A stretch of 62,897 bases of DNA from Bacteroidales bacterium (GTDB taxonomy: Bacteria > Bacteroidota > Bacteroidia > Bacteroidales > F082). The stretch spans positions 1 through 62,897 of the forward strand of contig JAFYJV010000015.1 in the NCBI GenBank assembly GCA_017537965.1, in the 5' to 3' direction. Made by a program: the position numbers and the translations under genes. Shown here piece by piece: positions 8,937-16,949 of the stretch (position 1 is its first letter; each line of letters starts with the position of its first letter). The notes beneath the pieces are model-generated. The model searched no databases and had not been told where the DNA came from. It saw nothing but the letters and a program-made list of their open reading frames with translations.

Positions 8937-9301
8937 GAATATACAACCGCTACTTCCCCCAATGGCGTAACTGTTTCAATCTCAATCAATCCGTCTTCAT
9001 AACGACCAAAAAGCATCCCTTCAAGAAACAATTGTGTTCCGCGTAACGAGCACTTCCCTCTCATGGTATCACCGTCAGAGATAAAAACAAGCGTCGAATC
9101 CTTGCCTATCTCGATGATGTTACCCTTTTCAATCTCGCCGTATTGTCGCACCATCTCTGGCGTGGAAAGGTTCTCGTCGAAATCCACATTCACTTTCTCC
9201 ACCGTCCAACGCCCCACAAAGGGATCTTGTTTGCCCACACACGACAACAGCACCATGAACGGCATTAGCAGCAATATCAGATACCTTTCTTTTCTTCCCA
9301 T
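8915..9301 (-). CDS. Small lipocalin-like lipoprotein
   Basis: 128 residues from ATG at 9301. The N-terminus MGRKERYLILLLMPFMVLLSC is a lipoprotein signal with Cys21 as the lipidated residue. The body begins FVGRWTVEKVNV and has alternating short strands ending in GRYEDGLIEIETV, like the lipocalin-like small lipoproteins common in Bacteroidales. Function unknown. An earlier in-frame ATG (9325) would add eight residues (MRSQKIEE) that come from translating a heptamer repeat and would spoil the signal peptide, so it was rejected. It lies 27 nt downstream of the DUF2027-Smr gene, probably in the same transcript. Confidence 0.75.
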   Translation of the reverse strand: MGRKERYLILLLMPFMVLLSCVGKQDPFVGRWTVEKVNVDFDENLSTPEMVRQYGEIEKGNIIEIGKDSTLVFISDGDTMRGKCSLRGTQLFLEGMLFGRYEDGLIEIETVTPLGEVAVVYSKQNPFL

Positions 9302-9303
9302 CT

Positions 9304-9338
9304 CTTCTATCTTCTGACTTCTCACTCCTTACTTCTTT
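9304..9338. repeat. Heptanucleotide repeat array (CTTCTAT/CTTCTGA type), five units
   Basis: Units CTTCTAT, CTTCTGA, CTTCTCA, CTCCTTA, CTTCTTT span the gap between two minus-strand genes and include the stop codon of the DUF2027-Smr gene. Confidence 0.75.
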
Positions 9339-10411
9339 TCATTAATCACCACATCTATCGCTCCCACACCGAACTTGGCGATGGAAGCCATCTTGTTTTC
9401 CGTGTTCTTGTAATTCTTGAGCTCCTCTATGATGGCGTTCTTCAGCACACCGTTGCCCACCCCATGGATGAAAGTCACCTTGGTATATTCGGCAGCAATG
9501 GCACTGTCGAGCATCTTCTTGAAATAGTCCATCTGGATCTTGAACATGTCGTGGCTCGACAGGCCCATGATATTGTCAACCAACTCTCCGATATGCAAAT
9601 CCACAGTTGCCTCGCCCTGTCCTGTCCTGTGTCTGTCGATCGGTGCCTCTTTCTTGATCAGATCCTTCTTGGGAGCCTGCGAGCCGATTCCCTCTTTCAT
9701 GATCTTGTTGAAATCATCGTCACCATGTTTCAAGGCAACCAGTTCAGAGAGGCATACCGTCACAGCCTTCTCGCCCAGCACACCTGACATCAGATAGCTG
9801 CCTTCCTTGAAGAAACGGTTGGATCGCAACGCAAACGGGGCATTCAGCGGCAACAGCACCACGTCGGAAGTCTCAGCAGTGAAAACGGCCTGCACAATGC
9901 CATTGCACCAATACTCCAGATCATCGCGCGAGATAGTCTCCACGGTCACTTTTTCATACTTCTCGATCTGTCCATAGTCCACATTGGCAAATCGGTCTTC
10001 TTCCTTGATAGTGAAGGTATAAAGCATCTCGTATGGCGTATGATTGACCAGCACTACGTCCATGGCACCTGTCAGCAACCATTGTTGTTCGTGTGGCACA
10101 AAGGCAAGATACACACCCTCTTTCTCGGCTTCCTTGGCAAAACGGCGCAATCCACCATGACGTGCATCCTCCGCCTGTTGCTGTTGCACCAATTCCTTTT
10201 CTTTGATCTCCTTCTGAACCGTATCTACGATCTGTTGTTGCCGAGAGGGCTGCAAACGGTAATCCAACACCAAGTCGGAAATCAGGCACGGCACCTCAAA
10301 GCCGTCCTCAATCTCCACCATCACCATCCTCGAATCGATGATCTTCGTCACCTTCCCGCCTCCCACGGAACTAAGGAAATTCACTTTGTCTCCAATACTA
10401 ACGTTGGTCAT
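9329..10411 (-). CDS. DUF2027 protein with C-terminal Smr domain
   Basis: 360 residues from ATG at 10411 (MTNVSIGDKVNFLSSVGGG). An upstream in-frame start at 10477 lies beyond the promoter and adds unrelated residues. The N-terminal ~70 residues match the DUF2027 beta-domain (SVGGGKVTKI, EDGFEVPCLISDLV). The C-terminal ~85 residues are an Smr domain (VDLHIGEL near 285; FIHGVGNGVLKNAI near 325), the DNA/RNA-handling domain of MutS2 and its relatives. No MutS ATPase part is present. The Smr HGxGxGxLK motif is intact, so nuclease activity is possible; the biological role is unknown. It is transcribed divergently from the cytochrome peroxidase gene. Confidence 0.85.
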   Translation of the reverse strand: MTNVSIGDKVNFLSSVGGGKVTKIIDSRMVMVEIEDGFEVPCLISDLVLDYRLQPSRQQQIVDTVQKEIKEKELVQQQQAEDARHGGLRRFAKEAEKEGVYLAFVPHEQQWLLTGAMDVVLVNHTPYEMLYTFTIKEEDRFANVDYGQIEKYEKVTVETISRDDLEYWCNGIVQAVFTAETSDVVLLPLNAPFALRSNRFFKEGSYLMSGVLGEKAVTVCLSELVALKHGDDDFNKIMKEGIGSQAPKKDLIKKEAPIDRHRTGQGEATVDLHIGELVDNIMGLSSHDMFKIQMDYFKKMLDSAIAAEYTKVTFIHGVGNGVLKNAIIEELKNYKNTENKMASIAKFGVGAIDVVINEKK

Positions 10412-10430
10412 AGCACTGCGATTTTTTCGG

Positions 10431-10438
10431 CAAAGATA
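10431..10438 (-). promoter_or_regulatory. Promoter -7 box of the DUF2027-Smr gene
   Basis: TATCTTTG on the minus strand, 20 nt before the ATG at 10411. It faces the plus-strand box at 10451 with only 12 nt between them. Confidence 0.6.
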
Positions 10439-10450
10439 ACAAAAAACACG

Positions 10451-10458
10451 TACCTTTG
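10451..10458 (+). promoter_or_regulatory. Promoter -7 box of the cytochrome c peroxidase operon
   Basis: TACCTTTG lies 18 nt before ATG 10477, which argues that 10477 rather than 10456 can be a start. Confidence 0.55.
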
Positions 10459-10476
10459 CGTACCAATTCAACAACA

Positions 10477-11610
10477 ATGCATCCTCAACGGACGATACTC
10501 CTCCTCACATGCCTCGCCCTCTTCAGCGCCTGTCGGCAAAAGAACGACACCGGCGCCATCATGCAAAACCAAACGGCGCAACAGACACTCAAGAAAAACG
10601 GACATGACGTCTTCAGTCTTTCGCTGATGAGATTTCCCGCACTCCTCCTCCTTTTGTCCATGCTCTTTTCATCTTGTCATCCCTCTCAAGAGGAAACACA
10701 CAAACCCACTCCATACAACCTTCCACAGCCCGTCTTCTTCCCAACTGCCAACAACATACCCGCCGACAACCCCATGACCGAGGAAGGTGTCGCCTTGGGA
10801 GAAAAGCTGTTCTTTAACGGGGTTACACCCAACCGGCATGGCATCCCAACGGGATGTGCATCCTGTCATCATCCCGAATACAGCTTCGAGGGCGGTCCCG
10901 AAGCCACACTGGAGCATCTCGGCACCGAACACACCATGCTCCCACTCATCAACTTGGTTTGGAACACTTCCGGATTAGGCTGGAAAGGAGAGGTCGAAAC
11001 CCTGGAGGACATGGTCTATGCCGCTGTCACCAGCCCCGTGGAGATCAACACCGACACTTCAGAGGTGGTACGCTACCTGCAACAGGACGAAGCCTATCCC
11101 GAGTTGTTCCTTAAAGCCTTTGGCTCCTCGGAGATCACCTTTGTCGGAGTAGAAAAAGCCATTGCGCAATATGTAAGAAGTCTGGTCTTCGCCAACAGCA
11201 AATTCGACCGTTATCTACGAGGCGAAGAGCAACTCAGTCAGGACGAGCTGAACGGCTACATGCTCTTCATCACCGAGGAGGGAGCCGACTGCTTCCATTG
11301 CCACGGCGGAGGTTCCAACGCCTTGTTCACCACCAATCTGCTTTACAACAACGGCTTGGATGCTGAATACCATGGCGACTTCAAGGCTCCTACGCTGCGC
11401 AACGTCGCCCTCACCGCACCCTACATGCATGACGGACGATTCCATAGCCTTGACGAGGTCATCGACTTCTACTCCGACAGCGTGCAGTATTCCGAATTCA
11501 TCAGTCCCTTGATGCATCATGTGATGCAAGGCGGCATCCGTCTTACCCCGCAAGAGAAACAACAGCTCAAAGCCTTTCTTAACACATTAACGGAGAATGA
11601 GTTACCTTAA
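10477..11610 (+). CDS. Di-haem cytochrome c peroxidase (MauG/CcpA family) lipoprotein
   Basis: Two haem c motifs, CASCHH and CFHCHG, lie about 170 residues apart. Conserved peroxidase-family stretches (NLVWNTSGLGWKG, FKAPTLRNVALTAPYMHDG) identify a periplasmic di-haem peroxidase that reduces hydrogen peroxide with electrons from the respiratory chain. The N-terminus is odd: from ATG 10477 there is one lipoprotein signal (ILLLTCLALFSAC), about 30 polar residues, then a second one (MRFPALLLLLSMLFSSC) from ATG 10627. A 327-residue product from 10627 has normal family length; the 377-residue form from 10477 is what the promoter position favours. The gene ends 14 nt inside the SpoU methyltransferase gene, so the two are translationally coupled. 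Confidence 0.85.
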   Translation: MHPQRTILLLTCLALFSACRQKNDTGAIMQNQTAQQTLKKNGHDVFSLSLMRFPALLLLLSMLFSSCHPSQEETHKPTPYNLPQPVFFPTANNIPADNPMTEEGVALGEKLFFNGVTPNRHGIPTGCASCHHPEYSFEGGPEATLEHLGTEHTMLPLINLVWNTSGLGWKGEVETLEDMVYAAVTSPVEINTDTSEVVRYLQQDEAYPELFLKAFGSSEITFVGVEKAIAQYVRSLVFANSKFDRYLRGEEQLSQDELNGYMLFITEEGADCFHCHGGGSNALFTTNLLYNNGLDAEYHGDFKAPTLRNVALTAPYMHDGRFHSLDEVIDFYSDSVQYSEFISPLMHHVMQGGIRLTPQEKQQLKAFLNTLTENELP

Positions 11611-12148
11611 ATCAAACGACCTTTTCAAGCACATTCCCACAGAGGAGATCTTCCAACGCATCCCCCGTCCCATCGTCATCGCCGACCACCTCATGACGCC
11701 TGACAACATGGGATCCATGATACGCATCGCCGACAACATCGGGGCTACGGAGATGGTGTTTCTAGGGGACGAGAGCCGTCATAGTCTTGGCAAGATACGT
11801 CGTGCCGCCGCCTCCAGTCGTGGAAACATCCAATGGTATTTCACCGAGGAGACTGACTTGCGCAAGATCGTCCCCGAAGGCAAATCCATCGTCGCCATTG
11901 AGACCGCCGACAACGCTACCTGCATCTACGACACCGAACTTCCCGAGGACGCTGCTTTCGTCGTAGGCAATGAAAGCCAAGGGCTCAGCGAAGAACTGCT
12001 TCAGCAATGCGACATGGTGGTTTTCATCCCGGTCCCAGGTCCCACCCGCTCGCTCAACGTCAGCCATGCTGCCGCAGTGGCCCTCTTCGAGTGGCAAAGG
12101 CAGATGATTGTTAAGAATTCAGAAGACAGAAGACAAAATGAAGTATAG
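11597..12148 (+). CDS. SpoU/TrmH-family RNA 2'-O-methyltransferase
   Basis: 183 residues with the three SPOUT family motifs in order: NMGSMIRIADNIGA near residue 36, VVGNESQGLSEE near 122, and the knot-forming PVPGPTRSLNVSHAAAVAL near 146. These enzymes methylate ribose 2'-OH groups in tRNA or rRNA using S-adenosylmethionine; which RNA is modified cannot be told here. It lacks the N-terminal substrate-binding domain of the longer rRNA methylases, so it resembles the short tRNA (TrmL/TrmH-like) forms. The last ten codons (NSEDRRQNEV) are encoded by a degenerate heptamer repeat and overlap the next gene. Confidence 0.85.
   Translation: MSYLKSNDLFKHIPTEEIFQRIPRPIVIADHLMTPDNMGSMIRIADNIGATEMVFLGDESRHSLGKIRRAAASSRGNIQWYFTEETDLRKIVPEGKSIVAIETADNATCIYDTELPEDAAFVVGNESQGLSEELLQQCDMVVFIPVPGPTRSLNVSHAAAVALFEWQRQMIVKNSEDRRQNEV
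12121..12134 (+). repeat. Two heptamer units (AGAAGAC) inside the gene overlap
   Basis: AGAAGACAGAAGAC encodes part of the methyltransferase C-terminus and lies directly before the next ATG at 12138. It is the same repeat family as the larger arrays. Confidence 0.55.
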
Positions 12149-12830
12149 TCACATTTTCTTTGATTTGGATCGGACCCTATGGGACTTCGATGCAGCCGCT
12201 GAAGTTGCCTTCGAACGCATCTACGAGCAATACCGTCTCAAGGATCTGGGCATCCCCAGCGCCCATGAGTTTCACGAGGTGTATCATCCGCTGAACGAGC
12301 ATCTTTGGGAACTGTATCGCGGCAACCAGATCACCAAGGACGAACTCAACCGGACCCGATTCATGAAGCCCTTGGAACACTATGGCATCCACGACGTTGA
12401 GTTGGCCGATCATCTTAGCGAGGACTATGTGTATTGGTCGCCCCGCATCGTAAGGCTCATCCCAGGCACCATGGAACTGTTGGATTATCTAAAGCCCAAA
12501 TACCATCTCCACCTCATCACCAACGGATTTCAGGAAGTGCAACATACCAAGTTGAGCGGCTCGGGACTGGAACCCTATTTCGAGACCCTTACCGTTTCCG
12601 AGGAAGTCGGAGTGAAGAAACCCGACCCTGAGATTTTCCGATATGCCTTAAGGAAAGCCGGTGCCACCCCCGAGGTGAGCCTCATGATCGGCGACGAGAT
12701 GGAAGTGGATATCGACGGTGCCCGCGCCGCCGGCATGGATCAACTCCTCTTCAACCCAAACGGAAAAGAGCCTCTGGGAGATCGGACTTTTGAGGTTCAC
12801 AATTTACTGGAAATCAAATCGATTATTTAG
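12138..12830 (+). CDS. YjjG-family HAD hydrolase (noncanonical pyrimidine nucleotidase type)
   Basis: 230 residues from ATG 12138 (MKYSHIFFDLDRTLWDF). HAD motif I is FFDLDRTLW, motif II is HLITNGFQEVQ, motif III the Lys in GVKKPDPEIF, and motif IV IGDEMEVDIDGA. The alpha-helical cap after motif I and the closing GARAAGMDQLLFNP give the closest match to YjjG-type 5'-nucleotidases, which dephosphorylate pyrimidine and damaged nucleotides. The start at 12108 was rejected because its extra ten residues are repeat-derived. The gene overlaps the methyltransferase by 11 nt. Confidence 0.85.
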   Translation: MKYSHIFFDLDRTLWDFDAAAEVAFERIYEQYRLKDLGIPSAHEFHEVYHPLNEHLWELYRGNQITKDELNRTRFMKPLEHYGIHDVELADHLSEDYVYWSPRIVRLIPGTMELLDYLKPKYHLHLITNGFQEVQHTKLSGSGLEPYFETLTVSEEVGVKKPDPEIFRYALRKAGATPEVSLMIGDEMEVDIDGARAAGMDQLLFNPNGKEPLGDRTFEVHNLLEIKSII

Positions 12831-12836
12831 GTCTTC

Positions 12837-13514
12837 CTACTTCATCAACGCCAACACCGAGGCTTTGCCACGTACCTTTTGCCCGATGTGGACTTCCACT
12901 TCGGCGTCCAATGGAAGGAAGACATCCACTCGGGAGCCAAAACGGATCATTCCCAATTCCTCGCCAGCAATGGAAGCGTCGCCAGGTTCCGTATCACAAA
13001 CGATACGGCGTGCCACAAAGCCGGCTATCTGCCGCAACATCACCTCACGGCCTTGAACATCTTTGATGACGATGGTATTATGTTCGTTTTCGGTAGATGA
13101 CTTGGGATTGAAAGCCACGAGGTATTTCCCAGGGTGGTATCTGTAATAGGTCACCACCCCATCGAACGGGAAAAAGTTGATATGAACGTTATAGATCGAC
13201 ATGAAGATGGAGAGCTGCCTCCTTTGCTCATGGAAATACTCGTCTTCCATCACTATTTCATTAGCCGCCACTACTCCATCGGCAGGTGACAGCACTGCGT
13301 GCTGCAGGTGAGTGGTATGACGGGAAATGGGAACACGAAAGAAACGGACAATCAAGGCAAGGAAAGCCGCAGACAACACATAAACCACGATATGCCACCA
13401 GTCTTGCCGAGGCCAAAAAACGTTAATGCCAACGATGATGGCAGCCACCACCAGCAAGTTGATCACTATCGCCTTATTGCCTTCCTCGTGAATCCGTTTA
13501 TGTATCCGTTTCAT
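12837..13514 (-). CDS. psd: Phosphatidylserine decarboxylase proenzyme, short type
   Basis: 225 residues. An N-terminal hydrophobic hairpin (about 17-65) anchors it in the inner membrane. LSPADGVV, HINFFPFDGVVTYYRYHPG and the C-terminal RFGSRVDVFLP identify the short PSD family. The Gly-Ser in FGSR is the self-cleavage site that produces the pyruvoyl cofactor. It converts phosphatidylserine to phosphatidylethanolamine. Its start overlaps the stop of cdsA by 4 nt, so the two phospholipid genes are translationally coupled. Confidence 0.92.
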   Translation of the reverse strand: MKRIHKRIHEEGNKAIVINLLVVAAIIVGINVFWPRQDWWHIVVYVLSAAFLALIVRFFRVPISRHTTHLQHAVLSPADGVVAANEIVMEDEYFHEQRRQLSIFMSIYNVHINFFPFDGVVTYYRYHPGKYLVAFNPKSSTENEHNTIVIKDVQGREVMLRQIAGFVARRIVCDTEPGDASIAGEELGMIRFGSRVDVFLPLDAEVEVHIGQKVRGKASVLALMK

Positions 13515-14281
13515 AGCAACAGCAAAAATACGAAAACAAAAGGCATGGCAAACAGCACCGAGTCAAATCTGTCCAGCACACCACCATGACCCGGGATGAG
13601 CTTCCCAGAGTCCTTCACCCCAGCCTGCCGTTTCAGCATCGACTCGCACAAGTCGCCCAGCGTGCCAAACACCACCGCGATCAAGCCCATGCCCACCGCC
13701 TCTGTCAAAGAAAGCCAACTGGCATAATGGCTGAACACGATGACGCCTGCCATGGTAAACAACAAACCGCCGATGCTGCCTTCGATGGTTTTCCCCGGGG
13801 AGATCCGCTCGATGAGCTTGTGTTTGCCTAACAGTTTGCCTATAAGGTAAGCAAAGGTATCGTTTGTCCATAAAAGAACAAAAACAAGCAACACCTTCTC
13901 TGGACCAAAAGCAGTCTGATGCATCTGTGCCATCATGATACAGGGAAGACACAAAAACACAATGGAACCAAAAGCGAATGCCGCTATCGTCTTGAAATCG
14001 TAAGTCTTGGAAAACAACGCCAAAACAAAGGGAGCCATGACGAAAAACCAATGAACTCCAGGTAAAAACAACTTGGCCAAGAAATACCCCAATACGATTA
14101 TCTCTACCAATACCAGATGCCACTTGTCGTCAACATGTTGCAGCCGTCCCATTTCGTATGTGCCTACTGCAACGATGAAAAGCGCCAGGGCAGTCAAGCT
14201 CCAAAACGAAAACAACACGCACACAATGATGACGGCCACCAACACCGCACCCGACAAAGTTCGTGTCAACAATTCTTTCAT
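13511..14281 (-). CDS. cdsA: Phosphatidate cytidylyltransferase
   Basis: 256 residues from ATG 14281 (MKELLTRTLSGAVLVAVIIV). It has several membrane segments and the C-terminal CDP-diacylglycerol synthase signature: SMLKRQAGVKDSGKLIPGHG followed by GVLDRFDS. It makes CDP-diacylglycerol from phosphatidic acid and CTP, the precursor for the phospholipids completed by psd. An upstream in-frame ATG (14329) would start inside the hairpin terminator and encode MKKAAQLGGFFYL; it is rejected because the promoter box at 14289-14296 lies downstream of it. With the -7 box ending 8 nt from the ATG, the transcript is probably leaderless or nearly so. Confidence 0.92.
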   Translation of the reverse strand: MKELLTRTLSGAVLVAVIIVCVLFSFWSLTALALFIVAVGTYEMGRLQHVDDKWHLVLVEIIVLGYFLAKLFLPGVHWFFVMAPFVLALFSKTYDFKTIAAFAFGSIVFLCLPCIMMAQMHQTAFGPEKVLLVFVLLWTNDTFAYLIGKLLGKHKLIERISPGKTIEGSIGGLLFTMAGVIVFSHYASWLSLTEAVGMGLIAVVFGTLGDLCESMLKRQAGVKDSGKLIPGHGGVLDRFDSVLFAMPFVFVFLLLL

Positions 14282-14288
14282 GATGATG

Positions 14289-14296
14289 CAAAGATA
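14289..14296 (-). promoter_or_regulatory. Promoter -7 box of cdsA-psd
   Basis: TATCTTTG on the minus strand, only 7 nt separate it from the ATG. It sits directly downstream of the preceding gene's terminator hairpin. Confidence 0.65.
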
Positions 14297-14327
14297 AAAA
14301 AAGCCGCCCAATTGGGCGGCTTTTTTC
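14297..14327 (-). terminator. Intrinsic terminator of the T9SS cargo gene
   Basis: GCCGCCC-AATT-GGGCGGC (14303-14320) with A7 on one side and T6 on the other, a strong, symmetrical hairpin able to work in both directions. Confidence 0.9.
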
Positions 14328-14350
14328 AATATTTCCTGAAGAAACCAGGA

Positions 14351-16834
14351 TTATTTGGTGACAACCAAACGACGGACCATGTTATTGCCCGCATCGTCAT
14401 AAATGCTGAAGAAATAAACACCGGCCTCCATGTTCAGGTCAATGACGTTGGCTCTGCTATCGAGTCTCACGACACGAACCAACTGGCCAGCCACGTTGTA
14501 GATGGCAAGCGAACTGAGGTTCTCACCTTCAATGGTTACCTTGTTGTAAGCTGGATTGGGATACACGGAAACCAGTTGGTCGTCGCTTTCAACCACCGAC
14601 TCGTTACCCACCGTCAGCGAAACAGGAATCACAACATAAGACAAATCCGCGTCGTTGGAGTTGAAGACGAAGTCAGCGTTGTACACGCCATTGGCAACAC
14701 CGATAGAATTGAAGGTGAAGGTGACAACTTCGCTTTGGCCACCAAGGATAGAGCCTTCATTCTTGTCAATAGAAGCCCAAGTAGCAGGAATCAAAGTACC
14801 CCGGCAGTTGACCGTAATCATCCAAGCGCCTTGGAAACCGTCGCTGGAAGCCGATGGTGCTTGATAGCAGTGAGAGAAGGCGTTGCCATTCGTGCTGAGC
14901 CAGTTGCCATCGAATTCCTCCTCATTGATGCCGCCGTCCATAGAAAGCGGATATTGTCCAGCAGTTTGCTCCATCTTGACTGCGACCCAATAGGTTTCAC
15001 CCGTCAAATAGATTGGCGCGTCAAAAACGGTGGAGATCCAGGATTCCGTAGCGTATGAATTGACGGTCTGCTCAGCGAGGAGTTCACCAGGCTGGTTGTT
15101 GACGCCTTGGCCATAAACACGGAAGGTGTAATTGTAATCGGTAGAAGTATAAGTACCAATGTAATACTGAATTGAGTTGATCATCATACCCATTGCAGCA
15201 CCGGCATAATACGAGGCAGGCAGACGGATGGCAATCTCACGCGTATAGGCATCCGTAGAACCAATACCTGAATTGTATTCGCCGTCATGATAATAGAGGT
15301 CAGCGGTCTGGTTTCCGTCCTCTCCCTGTCCGAAATCGAGCCAACCGGTCCAGTCGCCGATGGAGTTGCCAGTATTGTTGATGGTGAGTTCAACGAGTTT
15401 CATATCATTGGGCTCGATGGATTCTTCGATCGACTCAGCGCTGAGGTTGAGGTGAGGAGCGGATTCGCCGCCAATCTTCTTGAAGCTGAAGTTATCGAGA
15501 TAGAATTCCGAAGAGCCATCCGACATAGGAACAAAGAAGTCCATAGCAGCAAGAGTACGGCCGACCACATTGTTGCCGAAGCTGTCCAAGCTCCACTGCC
15601 AAGTGCAAACGAGAACCTCTTCTTCACCAGGAGCAGTGTAATAGAAGTTAGCCTCATCGGTATCGGTGTCAACATTCAAACGGAAGTGCATCCATGCGTC
15701 AAACACGAGGTTAGTCAGGGTTGCAGTGCCATTGCTGCCAGCGTGGATAGTACCTTGGCCAGGAGCCACAGTTGAGTTCTGACCATCATTGATCAAATGG
15801 AGATAAGCCTGCATAGCCCATTTGCTGTTGGAACCGGCGAAACGGTGCAGGATGTTGAAGTAACCGTTCTTACCTTCAGGTATGAGGATGTCGAACTCGA
15901 GGTCATAGTTGCCGTTTTCTTCATCGCCAAGGAGGAATACTTGGTCAACGGAAGTACCGGCAATCTGCACACATTGGGATTCTCCCATTTCAACAATGAT
16001 ACCGTCTTCAGAACCGCCAGGCTGATTGGTCCAAGTGGTCCAGTAATCCTGACCCATTGCAATGGACTGTTCAGCAAGATGGCCACCAACCTGATATGAT
16101 TCGAAATCTTCGAAACGCAATATCTCGTCATTGCTTTGCAGTGTGACGGTAAGGTTGTCTATGTAATACTCTGAAGTATTGGCATTGGTAGGCGGGAAGA
16201 AGTCCATGGCGGCTAGGATACGGTTGGTGGAGTTCTCACCGAAGCTGTCCAAGCTCCACTGCCATTCGGCATACATTACTTCGGGCTCACCCACCACATT
16301 GAAGTAAAGCTGGGCAACATCGTTGTCGGCATCGACATGTACGCGGAAGTGCATCCATTGGTCATAAACGCAAGGGAGGTCAGCCGTGGCGTTGCTACCA
16401 GCGTGCACTGTGCCATGGCCGGGGGCCTGTGTTGAGTTCTGACCGTCGTTGGTCTCATGCATGTAAACCTGAATAGCCCAAATGCAGTTGTCGCTGTTGT
16501 TGCCATCGAAATGGTGCAGCACATTGAAATAGCCATTCTTGCCTTGCGGAACCCAAGCGTCGAATTCGAGATCATAGACACCTACTTCATGGTCGCCAAG
16601 GTAAAGGATCTGGTCGTTGCCATAGGTAAAGTGAGCAGCCATCGAGCCACCAATTTCACCAAAGACACCGTCTTCAGTACCGCCAGGATGATTGGTCCAA
16701 GTTGTCCAAGGCATGCCATAGGTTTGAGCGATTTTAGCGCCGGCAACGCCGTCGTTGAAATCATAGCTCATCTGAGCGAAAACATTGCCGCAAACAAAGG
16801 CAACCATCGCAATGAGTAAAGTCAATCTTTTCAT
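14351..16834 (-). CDS. Large secreted T9SS cargo with duplicated laminin-G-like domains
   Basis: 827 residues. A signal peptide (MKRLTLLIAMVAFVCGNVFAQ) is followed by two similar ~215-residue lectin-like domains (about 22-240 and 243-455) that share GKNGYFN, NDGQNST, GTVHAGSN/GTIHAGSN and WMHFR. Residues 470-740 hold beta-rich modules with an LSAESIEESIEPNDMK type spacer and a WAVKMEQTAGQYPLSMDGG segment. The end (VSVYPNPAYNKVTIEG then GVYFFSIYD) is a clear T9SS type A sorting domain. Probably a surface-displayed binding protein; no catalytic residues are evident. It has its own promoter and a strong terminator, so it is monocistronic. Confidence 0.87.
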   Translation of the reverse strand: MKRLTLLIAMVAFVCGNVFAQMSYDFNDGVAGAKIAQTYGMPWTTWTNHPGGTEDGVFGEIGGSMAAHFTYGNDQILYLGDHEVGVYDLEFDAWVPQGKNGYFNVLHHFDGNNSDNCIWAIQVYMHETNDGQNSTQAPGHGTVHAGSNATADLPCVYDQWMHFRVHVDADNDVAQLYFNVVGEPEVMYAEWQWSLDSFGENSTNRILAAMDFFPPTNANTSEYYIDNLTVTLQSNDEILRFEDFESYQVGGHLAEQSIAMGQDYWTTWTNQPGGSEDGIIVEMGESQCVQIAGTSVDQVFLLGDEENGNYDLEFDILIPEGKNGYFNILHRFAGSNSKWAMQAYLHLINDGQNSTVAPGQGTIHAGSNGTATLTNLVFDAWMHFRLNVDTDTDEANFYYTAPGEEEVLVCTWQWSLDSFGNNVVGRTLAAMDFFVPMSDGSSEFYLDNFSFKKIGGESAPHLNLSAESIEESIEPNDMKLVELTINNTGNSIGDWTGWLDFGQGEDGNQTADLYYHDGEYNSGIGSTDAYTREIAIRLPASYYAGAAMGMMINSIQYYIGTYTSTDYNYTFRVYGQGVNNQPGELLAEQTVNSYATESWISTVFDAPIYLTGETYWVAVKMEQTAGQYPLSMDGGINEEEFDGNWLSTNGNAFSHCYQAPSASSDGFQGAWMITVNCRGTLIPATWASIDKNEGSILGGQSEVVTFTFNSIGVANGVYNADFVFNSNDADLSYVVIPVSLTVGNESVVESDDQLVSVYPNPAYNKVTIEGENLSSLAIYNVAGQLVRVVRLDSRANVIDLNMEAGVYFFSIYDDAGNNMVRRLVVTK

Positions 16835-16895
16835 AGTGTAAATAATTAGTGAATAATGAATGTGAATAATAATGTGTTCTTTATGTATTAGCTTA

Positions 16896-16903
16896 CAAAA
16901 ATA
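16896..16903 (-). promoter_or_regulatory. Promoter -7 box of the lectin-like T9SS cargo
   Basis: TATTTTTG on the minus strand, 61 nt before the ATG at 16834. Confidence 0.5.
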
Positions 16904-16949
16904 CTATTTGTATTTGAATAACGCCAAAAAAAACTACTTTTTTTGAAAT

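Noticed and set aside
12837-14281. psd-cdsA as part of a novel lipid cluster
   Set aside because: This pairing with a 4-nt overlap is ordinary phospholipid synthesis.
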